A model generated the notes under the pieces. It saw nothing but the letters and a program-made list of their open reading frames with translations. It did no database searches and was not told where the DNA came from. A stretch of 64,000 nucleotides of DNA from Gemmatimonadetes bacterium SCN 70-22 (GTDB taxonomy: Bacteria; Gemmatimonadota; Gemmatimonadetes; Gemmatimonadales; Gemmatimonadaceae): contig MEDZ01000004.1 of the NCBI GenBank assembly GCA_001724275.1, positions 124,001 to 188,000 on the forward strand, read 5' to 3'. The position numbers and the translations under genes are program-made. How positions within the stretch are numbered: position 1 is the first letter of the stretch; each line of letters opens with the position of its first letter. Shown here in pieces: positions 30,361 to 42,618 of this stretch.

Positions 30361-31049
30361 AGTTCGGCGTCGTCACCTTTCCGGGTTCCAACTGCGACGA
30401 TGACGCCTACCTCGCGGTGACCGAGGCGTTAGGCGCCACCGGCGTGCGCCTCTGGCACAAGGACCACGACCTCCAGGGCGTGGACGTCGTCATCCTTCCC
30501 GGCGGCTTCAGCTACGGCGACTACCTCCGCGCCGGGGCCATCGCCCGCTTCTCGCCGATCATGCGCGAGGTCATCGCCCACGCCAACCGCGGGGCGCCCG
30601 TGCTCGGCATCTGCAACGGCTTCCAGATCGCCTGCGAGGCGCAACTCCTGCCCGGCGCGCTCCTCCGCAACGCGTCGCTGAAGTTCGTGAGCGACACGGT
30701 CACCCTGCGCGTCGAGAACGCCACCACCGGCTTCACGCACCGCTATCGCGCGGGACAGCTCCTGCGCATCCCGGTGGCCCACGGCGACGGCCGGTACGTC
30801 ATCGACGGCGACGGGCTCCGGGCGCTCGAGGATGCGGGCCAGGTCGTCTTCCGCTACGTCGATGCCGCCGGGCATGCCACCGGTGCCGCCAACCCGAATG
30901 GCGCCCTCGACAACATTGCCGGAATCGTCAGCGCGCGCGGTAACGTGCTCGGGATGATGCCGCATCCCGAGCGCGCCGTGAACCCGCTCCACGGCAGCAC
31001 CGACGGCCTCGCGTTGTTCGAGAGCATGCTGGCCGCCGTCGCCGCGTGA
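30357..31049 (+). CDS. purQ: FGAM synthase, PurQ glutaminase subunit
   Basis: A 230-residue class I glutamine amidotransferase that supplies ammonia to PurL. The nucleophile Cys is in VLGICNGFQIACEA (about residue 86), and His/Glu in MMPHPERAV near the C-terminus. FPGSNCDDDAY at the start is typical. One CGTTAGGC copy at 30427 (Ala-Leu-Gly). Confidence 0.96.
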   Translation: MKFGVVTFPGSNCDDDAYLAVTEALGATGVRLWHKDHDLQGVDVVILPGGFSYGDYLRAGAIARFSPIMREVIAHANRGAPVLGICNGFQIACEAQLLPGALLRNASLKFVSDTVTLRVENATTGFTHRYRAGQLLRIPVAHGDGRYVIDGDGLRALEDAGQVVFRYVDAAGHATGAANPNGALDNIAGIVSARGNVLGMMPHPERAVNPLHGSTDGLALFESMLAAVAA

Positions 31050-31088
31050 TCCCTTCCTCGCCACTCCTCCCCTTGCCCGCCTAGAGTC

Positions 31089-31394
31089 ATGAACGAGCAC
31101 AAGCCCTCGCGCACGGAAGACGAGTACTTCGTCAAGCAGGACGCCGAGTTGATCAAGGCGCAGCGCGCCCGCCTCGACGACGAGCGCGCGCACGCCGAGC
31201 GCCAGTCGCATTACATGAAGTGCCCCAAGTGCGGCAACGACCTCGTGGAGACCGAGTTCCACCACATCAAGATCGACCGTTGCAGCGAGTGCCATGGCGT
31301 CTGGTTCGATGCGGGCGAGGTCGAGATGATGGAGCACATCGACCAGAGTCAGCTCCGCTCGTTCGTGCGCGCCATGTTCGGGTTGAAGTGGTAA
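31089..31394 (+). CDS. TFIIB-type zinc-ribbon protein
   Basis: A 101-residue protein of the zf-TFIIB family. A charged helical N-terminus (about 1-42) precedes the ribbon CPKCG (about 44-48) and [13 protein letters not shown] (about 66-78), followed by [14 protein letters not shown]. The function is unknown. The stop TAA shares its last base with the purL ATG (TAATG), and 39 bases separate it from purQ. Its place between purQ and purL suggests co-regulation with purine synthesis but does not prove a role in it. Confidence 0.85.
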   Translation: MNEHKPSRTEDEYFVKQDAELIKAQRARLDDERAHAERQSHYMKCPKCGNDLVETEFHHIKIDRCSECHGVWFDAGEVEMMEHIDQSQLRSFVRAMFGLKW

Positions 31395-33697
31395 TGGGCG
31401 CGACACCGCGTGCCGGCGACCCGGCAATCACCCCGGCGCTCGTCGCCGAGCACGGCCTCACCCCCGACGAGTACGAGCGCCTCGTGCGCCTGCTGGGGCG
31501 AACCCCCACGCACACCGAACTGGGCATCGTCAGCGCGCTCTGGAACGAGCACTGTTCGTACAAGCACTCCAAGCCGGTGCTGCGCACCCTCCCCACCGAG
31601 GCACCGTGGGTCCTCCAGGGGCCGGGCGAGAACGCCGGCGTGATCTCCGTGGGCGATGGGCTCGCGGTGGCGTTCAAGATCGAGTCGCACAACCACCCGT
31701 CGGCGGTCGAACCCTACCAGGGGGCAGCGACCGGTGTGGGCGGGATTCTCCGCGACGTCTTCACGATGGGCGCCCGCCCCATCGCCATGCTCAACTCCCT
31801 CCGTTTCGGATCGTTGGACTCGCCGCGCGTGCGCTGGCTCTTCGCCGGCGTGGTCAAGGGCATCGGCGACTACGGCAACTGCGTCGGCATCCCGACGGTG
31901 GCGGGTGAGGTGGTCTTCGACCCGGCGTACGAAGGGAACCCGCTGGTCAACGCGATGTGCGTCGGCCTGATGCGCGAGGACGAGCTCATCACGGCCCGGG
32001 CGGAGGGCGTCGGCAACCCGATCATCGCCGTCGGCGCCCGCACCGGACGCGACGGGATCCACGGCGCGTCGTTCGCGTCGGAGGACCTGACCGAGGCGAG
32101 CGAGGCCAAGCGTCCGCGCGTCCAAGTGGGCGATCCCTTCACCGAGAAGCTCCTCCTCGAGGCCTCGCTCGAGCTGATCCGCAGCGGGCACATCGTCGCC
32201 ATCCAGGACATGGGAGCGGCCGGCCTCACCAGCTCCTCGGCCGAGATGGCGGCGCGCGGCGACGTTGGCGTCACCATCGACACCGCCAAGGTCCCGGTGC
32301 GTGAGCCGGGGATGACCCCGTACGAGATTCTGCTCTCGGAATCGCAGGAGCGCATGCTCGTCGTTGCCCGCATGGGGCACGAGGGCGACGTCAAGCGCAT
32401 CCTCGAGAAGTGGGACCTCACGGCCGAGGTCATCGGCCAGGTGATCGCCGAGCCGGTCTACCGCGTCACGGAAGGCGAGCACGTCGTGGCCGAGTTCCCG
32501 GGTTCGAAGCTCGTGACCGAGTGCCCGGTCTACTACCCCGAGGCGCGCGAGGGCGAGGACGTCAAGGCGCTCCGCGCCCGCGACCCCCACATGGTCGCAC
32601 CACGCCCGGAGGAGCAGGATCCGCTGTGGACGCTGGGGCGCTTGCTCACCAGCCCGACGATCGCCAGCAAGACCTGGGTGTACCGCCAGTACGACTCGAC
32701 GGTGCGGGCCAGCACGATCGTCGGCCCCGGCCCGGCCGATGCCGCCGTGGTGCACCTGCACGGCACCAACAAGGCGATCGCGGCCAAGACCGACTGCAAC
32801 GGCCGCTACGTCTATCTCGAGCCCCGCACCGGCGGGCGCATCGCGGTGGCCGAGTCCGCGCGCAACGTGGCCTGCACCGGCGCGCGTCCCATGGCCATCA
32901 CCAACTGCCTCAACTTCGGCAACCCCAAGCGCCCCGAGGTCTTCCACCAGTTCAAGGAGGCGGTGGCCGGGATGGGCGAGGCCTGCCGCACGTTAGGCAC
33001 GCCGGTCACCGGCGGCAACGTCTCGTTCTACAACGAGAGCCCGATCTCGGTGGTCTTCCCCACGCCCACCATCGGCATGGTCGGCCTCATCGACGACGTC
33101 CGCTGGGTCACCCGCGCCCCCTTCCGGAACGACGGGGACGCCATCGTCCTCCTCGGCGACTTCACCGACGAGCTGGGCGCGAGCGAGTACCTCGCTCGCA
33201 TCCATGACCTCACCATCGGTGCCCCACCCCGTTGCGACCTCGACGGCGAGAAGAGGCTGATCGACACGCTCCTCGAGTGCATCCAGGGCGGGCTGGTGTC
33301 GTCGGCCCACGATTGCTCGGAGGGCGGATTCGCCGTGGCCCTGGCCGAATGCGCGATGATGGAACGCGACGCCGCCGTCGGTGTCGACGTCGACCTCACC
33401 CCGTGGGCACACCTCCCCGAGCGGGCTGTCCTCTTCGGCGAGGCGCAGGGACGGATCATCGTCTCGACCGGCGCTCCCGCCGACGTCGTGGCCGCCGCCG
33501 GGCGGCATGGCGTCCCGGCCCACGTCCTCGGGCGCGTGGGGGCGCGCGACGGCACCTTCCGGATGCGCCTGGGGAGTGGCGTGGCGGCGACACCCGTCGC
33601 CACCCTCGCCGACGCCTATCACGAGGCGATCCCGCGCATCATGACGCGCGTGGCCACCGCCACCATCGAGTCGCACGAAGGGTCGCAGGAGAGCTGA
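31394..33697 (+). CDS. purL: FGAM synthase, PurL large subunit
   Basis: A 767-residue small-type FGAM synthetase working with PurS and PurQ. Conserved parts are [72 protein letters not shown] and [20 protein letters not shown] 31394 overlaps the zinc-ribbon stop. One CGTTAGGC at 32991 (Thr-Leu-Gly). Confidence 0.97.
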   Translation: MGATPRAGDPAITPALVAEHGLTPDEYERLVRLLGRTPTHTELGIVSALWNEHCSYKHSKPVLRTLPTEAPWVLQGPGENAGVISVGDGLAVAFKIESHNHPSAVEPYQGAATGVGGILRDVFTMGARPIAMLNSLRFGSLDSPRVRWLFAGVVKGIGDYGNCVGIPTVAGEVVFDPAYEGNPLVNAMCVGLMREDELITARAEGVGNPIIAVGARTGRDGIHGASFASEDLTEASEAKRPRVQVGDPFTEKLLLEASLELIRSGHIVAIQDMGAAGLTSSSAEMAARGDVGVTIDTAKVPVREPGMTPYEILLSESQERMLVVARMGHEGDVKRILEKWDLTAEVIGQVIAEPVYRVTEGEHVVAEFPGSKLVTECPVYYPEAREGEDVKALRARDPHMVAPRPEEQDPLWTLGRLLTSPTIASKTWVYRQYDSTVRASTIVGPGPADAAVVHLHGTNKAIAAKTDCNGRYVYLEPRTGGRIAVAESARNVACTGARPMAITNCLNFGNPKRPEVFHQFKEAVAGMGEACRTLGTPVTGGNVSFYNESPISVVFPTPTIGMVGLIDDVRWVTRAPFRNDGDAIVLLGDFTDELGASEYLARIHDLTIGAPPRCDLDGEKRLIDTLLECIQGGLVSSAHDCSEGGFAVALAECAMMERDAAVGVDVDLTPWAHLPERAVLFGEAQGRIIVSTGAPADVVAAAGRHGVPAHVLGRVGARDGTFRMRLGSGVAATPVATLADAYHEAIPRIMTRVATATIESHEGSQES

Positions 33698-33700
33698 ACC

Positions 33701-35095
<1,395 letters not shown>

Positions 35096-35131
35096 CCTCC
35101 CGCGAGCCTCCTCCCAACGACACGACGCCCC

Positions 35132-37804
<2,673 letters not shown>

Positions 37805-37821
37805 CCGGGCGGCACGGAAAG

Positions 37822-37847
37822 GCCCTGAGGCCGGCGCGGCTCAGGGC
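37822..37847. terminator. Hairpin between convergent ppdK and metC-like genes
   Basis: GCCCTGAG and CTCAGGGC pair around a 10-base GC-rich loop. No T-tract follows on either strand. It overlaps the metC-like stop codon, and may act as a bidirectional transcription barrier or 3' stabiliser. Confidence 0.45.
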
Positions 37848-39034
37848 GGAGGCGCCGCCCCCAGTGCCCCCTCGAGCGACGATATAAGGCGTTCCACCGG
37901 CTCCAGCCCGACGTGCAGGCGAATGAGGGTCCCTCCCTCCCAGGGGCGGACGCGTCGCGCCTGGTGGGATGTCCCGTTCGGCAGCACCCCGGGCATCACG
38001 AGTGATTCGTACCCTCCCCAGGAATAGCCCAGCCCGAACGCCCCGCTGCGCGCGAGGGCGTCGACCACGGGGGCGGCGTCGTGCGGCGTGGCCGGCCCCC
38101 CCGACGGCGTGAGGAGCTCGAACGACAGGAGCCCGTTGCTCCCCCTGAAGTCGCGCTTCCACAAGTCGTGTCCGCGACTGGCGGGGAGCGCCGGGTGGAG
38201 GAGCGCTCCAACGCGAGGATGCGCGTCGAGCCACGCCGCCACAGCGAGCGCGCTCTCGGCATGCTGGCGAAGCCGAACGTCGACCGTGCGCGCCCCCCGC
38301 AGGGCGAGCGCGGCATCCTCCGCGTTGGTACAGGCACCGAGGTCGAACGCCGCCCCCCGTACCATCCGCCAGCTGCGCGCGTTGGCGACCACCGCCCCCA
38401 GCAGGAGGTCCGCGTGCCCGCCCCAGTACTTGGTCATGGGGACGATCGAGATATCGACGCCCATCGCCAGCGGGGTGAGCAACCCCGGCGACCCCCAGGC
38501 GTTGTCGATCAGGGTGAAGATCGCCTCGCCGCGCTCTCGCTCCGTCCGCTTCGCGGCGGCGACGATCGCGGGGACGTCCTGCACCTCGAAGGTGAAGCTC
38601 CCCGGACTCTCCATGAAGATCGCCCGGGTGTTGGCCCGCAGTCGGTGCGCGATCGCGCCGCCGGTCAGGGGATCGTAGTACTCCGTCTCCACGCCGAACC
38701 GCTCCAGGATCCCGTCACACAGCGCGCGAGTGGGGCCGTAGCACGAGTCGGCCATCAGGAGGTGGTCGCCTTGCCGCAGCACCGCCAACAGTGCGAGCGC
38801 CACCGCGCCCAGCCCCGACGGGGCGAAGGCGACCCCATCGCCTCCCTCCCGCTCGCGCAGCAGATCGGCCAGCGCCGCCGTGGTCGGGGTCCCGAACGTC
38901 GCGTAGAGGCTCGCGTCACCGCCGCCCGAGGCCATCGCGCGCTGCACACGGAGCAGGTGCGCCAGATCGTCGAAGAGGACCGTGGACGCGCGATGGAGCG
39001 GCGTGGCCGGCGTGCGGAATCGCCCGAGATTCAT
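37841..39034 (-). CDS. Cys/Met-metabolism PLP-dependent enzyme, cystathionine beta-lyase-like
   Basis: A 397-residue fold-type I PLP enzyme. The PLP lysine lies in SIVPMTKYWGGHADLLLGAV, and Asp in LIDNAWGSPGLLTP. Other family parts are ASLYATFGTPTTAALADLL and MESPGSFTFEVQDVP. The pattern YWGGHAD is the MetC-type form, so C-S lyase activity in methionine synthesis is likely. Family members differ in substrate, so the exact reaction is inferred. ATG 39034 lies 32 bases downstream of the ssrA terminator hairpin. Confidence 0.85.
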   Translation of the reverse strand: MNLGRFRTPATPLHRASTVLFDDLAHLLRVQRAMASGGGDASLYATFGTPTTAALADLLREREGGDGVAFAPSGLGAVALALLAVLRQGDHLLMADSCYGPTRALCDGILERFGVETEYYDPLTGGAIAHRLRANTRAIFMESPGSFTFEVQDVPAIVAAAKRTERERGEAIFTLIDNAWGSPGLLTPLAMGVDISIVPMTKYWGGHADLLLGAVVANARSWRMVRGAAFDLGACTNAEDAALALRGARTVDVRLRQHAESALAVAAWLDAHPRVGALLHPALPASRGHDLWKRDFRGSNGLLSFELLTPSGGPATPHDAAPVVDALARSGAFGLGYSWGGYESLVMPGVLPNGTSHQARRVRPWEGGTLIRLHVGLEPVERLISSLEGALGAAPPP

Positions 39035-39066
39035 GGCGCGGACCGAGTCAGCAGGGTGGAAATAGC

Positions 39067-39100
39067 GGAAGACCCCAACCGCGAGCGGTCGGGGTCTTCC
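39067..39100 (-). terminator. Rho-independent-type terminator of ssrA
   Basis: Perfect 10-bp arms GGAAGACCCC and GGGGTCTTCC, with an inner ACCG/CGGT stem, directly downstream of the tmRNA 3' end. On the minus strand a short T-containing run (GCTATTTCC) follows. Confidence 0.75.
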
Positions 39101-39104
39101 GGAG

Positions 39105-39464
39105 TGGAGGCGCGGGGAGTCGAACCCCGGTCCGAGATAAGATCAACCACAGCATCTACGTGCGTAGCTCACCGATTGGGGTCTGCAGCCACTGGCCGGT
39201 GAGCGGCCCATTGCTGCACGAGCCTCCTTGGAGTTTCGCCCGGCGCCAAGAGGCGCGACGCCGGACTATCCCGATATTGCGATACTCCGGACGCCGCCTC
39301 GGGCGGGCTTCATCAGGAGCAACGCCTGCAGCAACTCCTAGGAGTTACGCGGCGAGGGCCAGTTCAGTGTTGGCAGTTGTGATTTTGCCGAGTGTTTTAC
39401 CAGCGCTCAGCAGCTGGGCACGCAGCCACGGCGTCACCGACCCCGTCGAATCCAGGTCGCCCCC
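39105..39464 (-). ncRNA. ssrA: Transfer-messenger RNA (tmRNA)
   Basis: A one-piece tmRNA of about 360 nt that frees stalled ribosomes. The 5' end is GGGGGCGACCTGGATTCGAC and the 3' end carries the T-arm GGGGTTCGACTCCCC and GCGCCTCCA. GGGGGCG pairs with CGCCTCC with a G3-U pair, the alanine identity element. The reading frame encodes the tag ANTELALAA, followed by TAA (complement 39345-39347); it ends in ALAA like known degradation tags. The discriminator A is followed by CTC, so CCA is not encoded. A pseudoknot-rich GC region lies between tag and 3' end. Confidence 0.95.
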
Positions 39465-39480
39465 ATGGACTACCAGATGA

Positions 39481-39509
39481 AGGCTAACGGCTTCGCCACC
39501 CCACGTCAA
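39481..39509 (-). promoter_or_regulatory. Candidate ssrA promoter
   Basis: On the minus strand TTGACG (39504-39509), 17 bp, then TAGCCT (39481-39486), 16 bases upstream of the mature 5' end. The extra bases fit a short precursor leader removed by RNase P. Confidence 0.45.
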
Positions 39510-39613
39510 TCGGCACCTGAAGAGTCGCTCGAAGTGACGTACGCAACACGTTGACCATGAATCACTTGACAATCCATGGCGCGAGACTACTTCCGGCACG
39601 GGTTCAGGGGCGA

Positions 39614-40390
39614 TCAGGTGCCGTCTCCCCCTCCCCGCCCCCAGGCGTGCGTGATGCGAGACGCCGCGACGGCGGCTCCGAAACCGTTGTCGATGTTCAC
39701 CACCGTGACCCCGGCCGCGCACGAGTTGAGCGCCGTCAGCAGGGGGGCAACCCCCCCGAGCGCCGCTCCGTAGCCGATGCTCGTCGGGACGGCGATGACC
39801 GGACACTTCACCAGCCCCCCAACTACCGATGGGAGCGCCCCGTCCATTCCCGCCACCACGATGATCACGCTCGCCTGGCGGAGCTCTTCGCCACGGGCCA
39901 AGAGGCGATGAATTCCCGCCACGCCGACATCCGTGAGTCGCGTGACGGTGTTCCCCATCGCCAACGCGGTCTCGGCCGCCTCCTCGGCGACCGGAAGGTC
40001 GCTCGTCCCCGCCGTCACGATGAGGATGGTGCCGCTGCCAGCGGGCGGTGGAGCACCCGCGGGGAGGCGGACGGTCCGGGCGAGCGAATTCACGAGGGCC
40101 GAGGGGAAATGCTCTACCAGCGCCGAGCACACCGCCTCGCTGGCGCGCGTCACGAGGAAGCCGTCGCCGCGCTCCGCCAGTCGCTCGCAAATGGCCACCA
40201 CCTGCTCCGCGGTCTTCCCGCTCCCGAATACGACCTCGGGAAAGCCCTGCCGCAGGGCGCGGTGATGGTCGATGGTCGCGAAGCCGAGCGATTCGTACGG
40301 CTCCAGCGCCAGGCGTTCGAGCGCGGCCGACGGCGCGATGTCGCCGCTGGCTACCTGCGCCAGGATGTCGAGGATCCGGTGTGCGCTCAC
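39614..40390 (-). CDS. larB: LarB, nickel-pincer cofactor biosynthesis carboxylase/hydrolase
   Basis: A 258-residue protein with a PurE-like fold. By family, LarB carboxylates and hydrolyses nicotinic acid adenine dinucleotide to start nickel-pincer nucleotide synthesis. Landmarks are HRALRQGFPEVVFGSGKTAE, ILIVTAGTSDLPVAEEA, VVAGMDGALPSVVGGLV, PTSIGYGAALGGVAPLL and NIDNGFGAA. GTG 40390 overlaps the dus stop (GTGA). No larA, larC or larE lies in the window. Confidence 0.88.
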   Translation of the reverse strand: MSAHRILDILAQVASGDIAPSAALERLALEPYESLGFATIDHHRALRQGFPEVVFGSGKTAEQVVAICERLAERGDGFLVTRASEAVCSALVEHFPSALVNSLARTVRLPAGAPPPAGSGTILIVTAGTSDLPVAEEAAETALAMGNTVTRLTDVGVAGIHRLLARGEELRQASVIIVVAGMDGALPSVVGGLVKCPVIAVPTSIGYGAALGGVAPLLTALNSCAAGVTVVNIDNGFGAAVAASRITHAWGRGGGDGT

Positions 40391-41424
40391 GCGTCGGCGG
40401 GCTCCAGCACGGCTCCTTCGCCCACTGCAGCGTTCGAAGGCACGCCGGCCTCGTCGCGCCAGCGGAGGTAGTCGGCGAAGATCCCCTCCACCTCCGCGAA
40501 CGAATTGACGGCGTGGAGGCGCTTGCGCAGGTCGGCTGAGTTGGGAAGCCCCTTCACATACCACCCCAGGTGCTTGCGGAACTCGACGGCCGCCCCCTCC
40601 GGGTCCACTTCGTACTCCTGGACCATGCGCGCGTGCTGCAGGGCGATGGCGAACCGCTCCTCCACCTCCGGCGTGGGCGGCATCTCACGCCCCTCCAGGA
40701 GCGCCCGCGCCTGGTCGAAGATCCACGGCTGCCCGAACGACCCGCGCGCGATCATCACCCCATCGCACCCCGTCTCGCGCCGCATGCGCAGGGCGTCGTG
40801 CGCCGACCTGATGTCGCCGTTCCCGACGACCGGGATGTCGAGCGCCTCCTTGACCCGGGCGATCTCGCTCCAGTTGGCACTCCCCGTGTACATCTGCGTG
40901 CGGGTACGGGGGTGAATGGCGAGGGCGCGTGCCCCTGCCGCCTGGCAGGCGAGCCCGATCTTCACCGGGTCGCGCATCTCCTCGCTCCACCCCGACCGGA
41001 TCTTCACCGTCACCGGGAGGTGCGTCCCCGCGATGACCGCGCGAATCACCGATTGCACGAGCCCCAGGTCCCTCAGGCACCCGGAGCCACCATTGCGCCG
41101 CACCACCTTCTTGACCGGACACCCGAAGTTGATGTCGATGTACTCGGGTTGGAAGACGTCGGTGACCAACGCCGCCGCCTCGCGCATCGCGTCCGGCTCG
41201 GCGCCGAAGATCTGGACGCCGATGGTCCGCTCGTCGGCCCCGAAGCGCAGCTTCGAGAGCGTCGCCTGGTTTTCGCGCCGGATTCCCTCCGCCGAGAGGA
41301 ACTCGGTCACGACGACGTCGGCACCGTACCGGCGGCACAGGCGCCGGAACGGCGACTCGGAGACGCCGGCCATGGGGGCCAGGAAGAGCGGGACCGCGTG
41401 TGCAACGGGGAATGGAAACGCCAT
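40387..41424 (-). CDS. tRNA-dihydrouridine synthase (DusB-like)
   Basis: A 345-residue FMN-dependent enzyme that reduces uridines in tRNA D-loops. Landmarks are PLFLAPMAGVSESPFRRLCR, IDINFGCPVKKVVRRNGGSG (Cys proton donor), IHPRTRTQMYTG and VVGNGDI. The substrate uridine cannot be assigned from sequence. ATG 41424 is followed at once by the family region; the C-terminal helical domain ends in a short Glu/Ala tail. It overlaps larB by four bases. Confidence 0.92.
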   Translation of the reverse strand: MAFPFPVAHAVPLFLAPMAGVSESPFRRLCRRYGADVVVTEFLSAEGIRRENQATLSKLRFGADERTIGVQIFGAEPDAMREAAALVTDVFQPEYIDINFGCPVKKVVRRNGGSGCLRDLGLVQSVIRAVIAGTHLPVTVKIRSGWSEEMRDPVKIGLACQAAGARALAIHPRTRTQMYTGSANWSEIARVKEALDIPVVGNGDIRSAHDALRMRRETGCDGVMIARGSFGQPWIFDQARALLEGREMPPTPEVEERFAIALQHARMVQEYEVDPEGAAVEFRKHLGWYVKGLPNSADLRKRLHAVNSFAEVEGIFADYLRWRDEAGVPSNAAVGEGAVLEPADA

Positions 41425-41591
41425 GAATCGGAAGCTAATCCCACCCGGAAAGTGATTCAACATGAAGCTTTGACACGACTTGCGACGCAGCATAACTTGC
41501 GCGGTCTTCCGGGCGGGGGCGCCGCAGCCCTCGCGCACGTCGCGTCGCATGGATCGCGGCGCATCAGGGCACGCGTACGTTCGAGGGTTCG

Positions 41592-42044
41592 ATGGAACTG
41601 CGAGAGTTCTTCTCCGAAGACGCAATCAAGCTGGAGCTTGACGGGACCACCAAGGATGAGATCCTGAAGGAGCTCATCGCCCTGCTCAAGCTCGACGAAA
41701 AGTCGGAGGGGATGCTCTTCAAGATGCTCAAGCGCCGCGAGAACCTCGGCTCCACCGGGATCGGGCGCAACATCGCCATTCCCCACTGCCGCTCCCTGGT
41801 GGTCAACAAGCTGCGGGTGGCCTTCGGACGCAAGGCGGATGGGCTGGATTTCAAGGCCATCGACGAGAAGCCCGTGAAGTTCTTCTTCCTCATCGTCGCG
41901 CCGCCGCTCGAGGTGTCGAACCAGTACCTCCCGGTGCTCGGCAAGATCGCCCAGTTCAGCAAGGAGACGGACGTTCCGGATCGCCTTCTCGCCATCGGGA
42001 GCCCGGCGGAGTTCATGGCGCTGCTCGAGGAGAAGGGGGTCTGA
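41592..42044 (+). CDS. PTS IIA-like (PtsN-type) phosphocarrier domain protein
   Basis: A 150-residue EIIA type 2 domain. The phosphorylatable His is in GIGRNIAIPHCRS (about residue 65). FFSEDAIKLELDGTTKDEIL and SNQYLPVLGKIAQF fit the family. No EIIB, EIIC, HPr or EI is nearby, so it is a regulatory type rather than a sugar transporter. It is a single-gene transcript with its own terminator at 42104 and is divergent from dus by 167 bases. Confidence 0.88.
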   Translation: MELREFFSEDAIKLELDGTTKDEILKELIALLKLDEKSEGMLFKMLKRRENLGSTGIGRNIAIPHCRSLVVNKLRVAFGRKADGLDFKAIDEKPVKFFFLIVAPPLEVSNQYLPVLGKIAQFSKETDVPDRLLAIGSPAEFMALLEEKGV

Positions 42045-42103
42045 TCCGTCGGCGCGCCGGCGGCTGATGGCGCGATGCGCGATGCACGATTCGCGAAGAC
42101 GCG

Positions 42104-42130
42104 GAGGGGCGACCAGCACGGTCGCCCCTC
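42104..42130 (+). terminator. Rho-independent-type terminator of the PTS IIA-like gene
   Basis: A perfect 11-bp stem GAGGGGCGACC / GGTCGCCCCTC with loop AGCAC, followed by TCTTGCTT. Confidence 0.75.
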
Positions 42131-42200
42131 TCTTGCTTCGCCACTCGATCGGTCGCCGCGCGCTTCTCCAAGCGACGGGCGTCCAGAACGGGACGTTCGC

Positions 42201-42530
42201 CTAGCCGGGTGCCCCCGGGGTGGACTGTTCCCGGATCGCGGACATGCGTGGCTGCGCCCGCTCACGCATCGACTCGCACGGATCGGGGACTTCCCCCACC
42301 AGGGTTCGCCGGATGATGTAGAAGATCACCCCGACGACGGCACCGACCCGCCCGCAGGCCCACGCCACGCCGAAGGCAAGCGGCCACGACGGCCCGGCAC
42401 CGCCGGGGGAGCCCGACGTGGCGACGAGCTCACCAGGGAGGAAGGTGACGACGCCCAGCGTCGCGCCGATGAGCGTGCCACACGCCATGAACTTGGCGCC
42501 GCGAAGAACGATGCGAGTATTGGGTGACAT
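42201..42530 (-). CDS. Hypothetical two-helix membrane protein
   Basis: A 109-residue protein I do not recognise. Two membrane segments are clear, FMACGTLIGATLGVVTFLPG and FGVAWACGRVGAVVGVIFYII. The hydrophilic C-terminus (RRTLVGEVPDPCESMRERAQ) would lie in the cytoplasm. The ATG at 42530 gives a full-length hydrophobic core. It stands alone between a terminator on each side, so it is expressed from its own promoter. No function assigned. Confidence 0.55.
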   Translation of the reverse strand: MSPNTRIVLRGAKFMACGTLIGATLGVVTFLPGELVATSGSPGGAGPSWPLAFGVAWACGRVGAVVGVIFYIIRRTLVGEVPDPCESMRERAQPRMSAIREQSTPGAPG

Positions 42531-42571
42531 CGCGACCACGATATCGTCCAGTCGGCGAGCCGTCGAGAGTA

Positions 42572-42593
42572 ATCCCGCCCGAAAGGGCGGGAT
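42572..42593 (-). terminator. Terminator downstream of the MATE gene
   Basis: A perfect 9-bp stem ATCCCGCCC / GGGCGGGAT with a GAAA tetraloop on the plus strand (TTTC on minus), 26 bases after the MATE stop. Confidence 0.7.
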
Positions 42594-42618
42594 CAATCCT
42601 GCAGCGCCGATGCGTCGA

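Noticed and set aside
39566-39571. A perfect TTGACA on the plus strand upstream of larB's end
   Set aside because: No -10 element follows at 16-18 bp and no plus-strand gene lies downstream.
39551-40471. A plus-strand frame covering larB
   Set aside because: Antisense to larB, which has clear family motifs.
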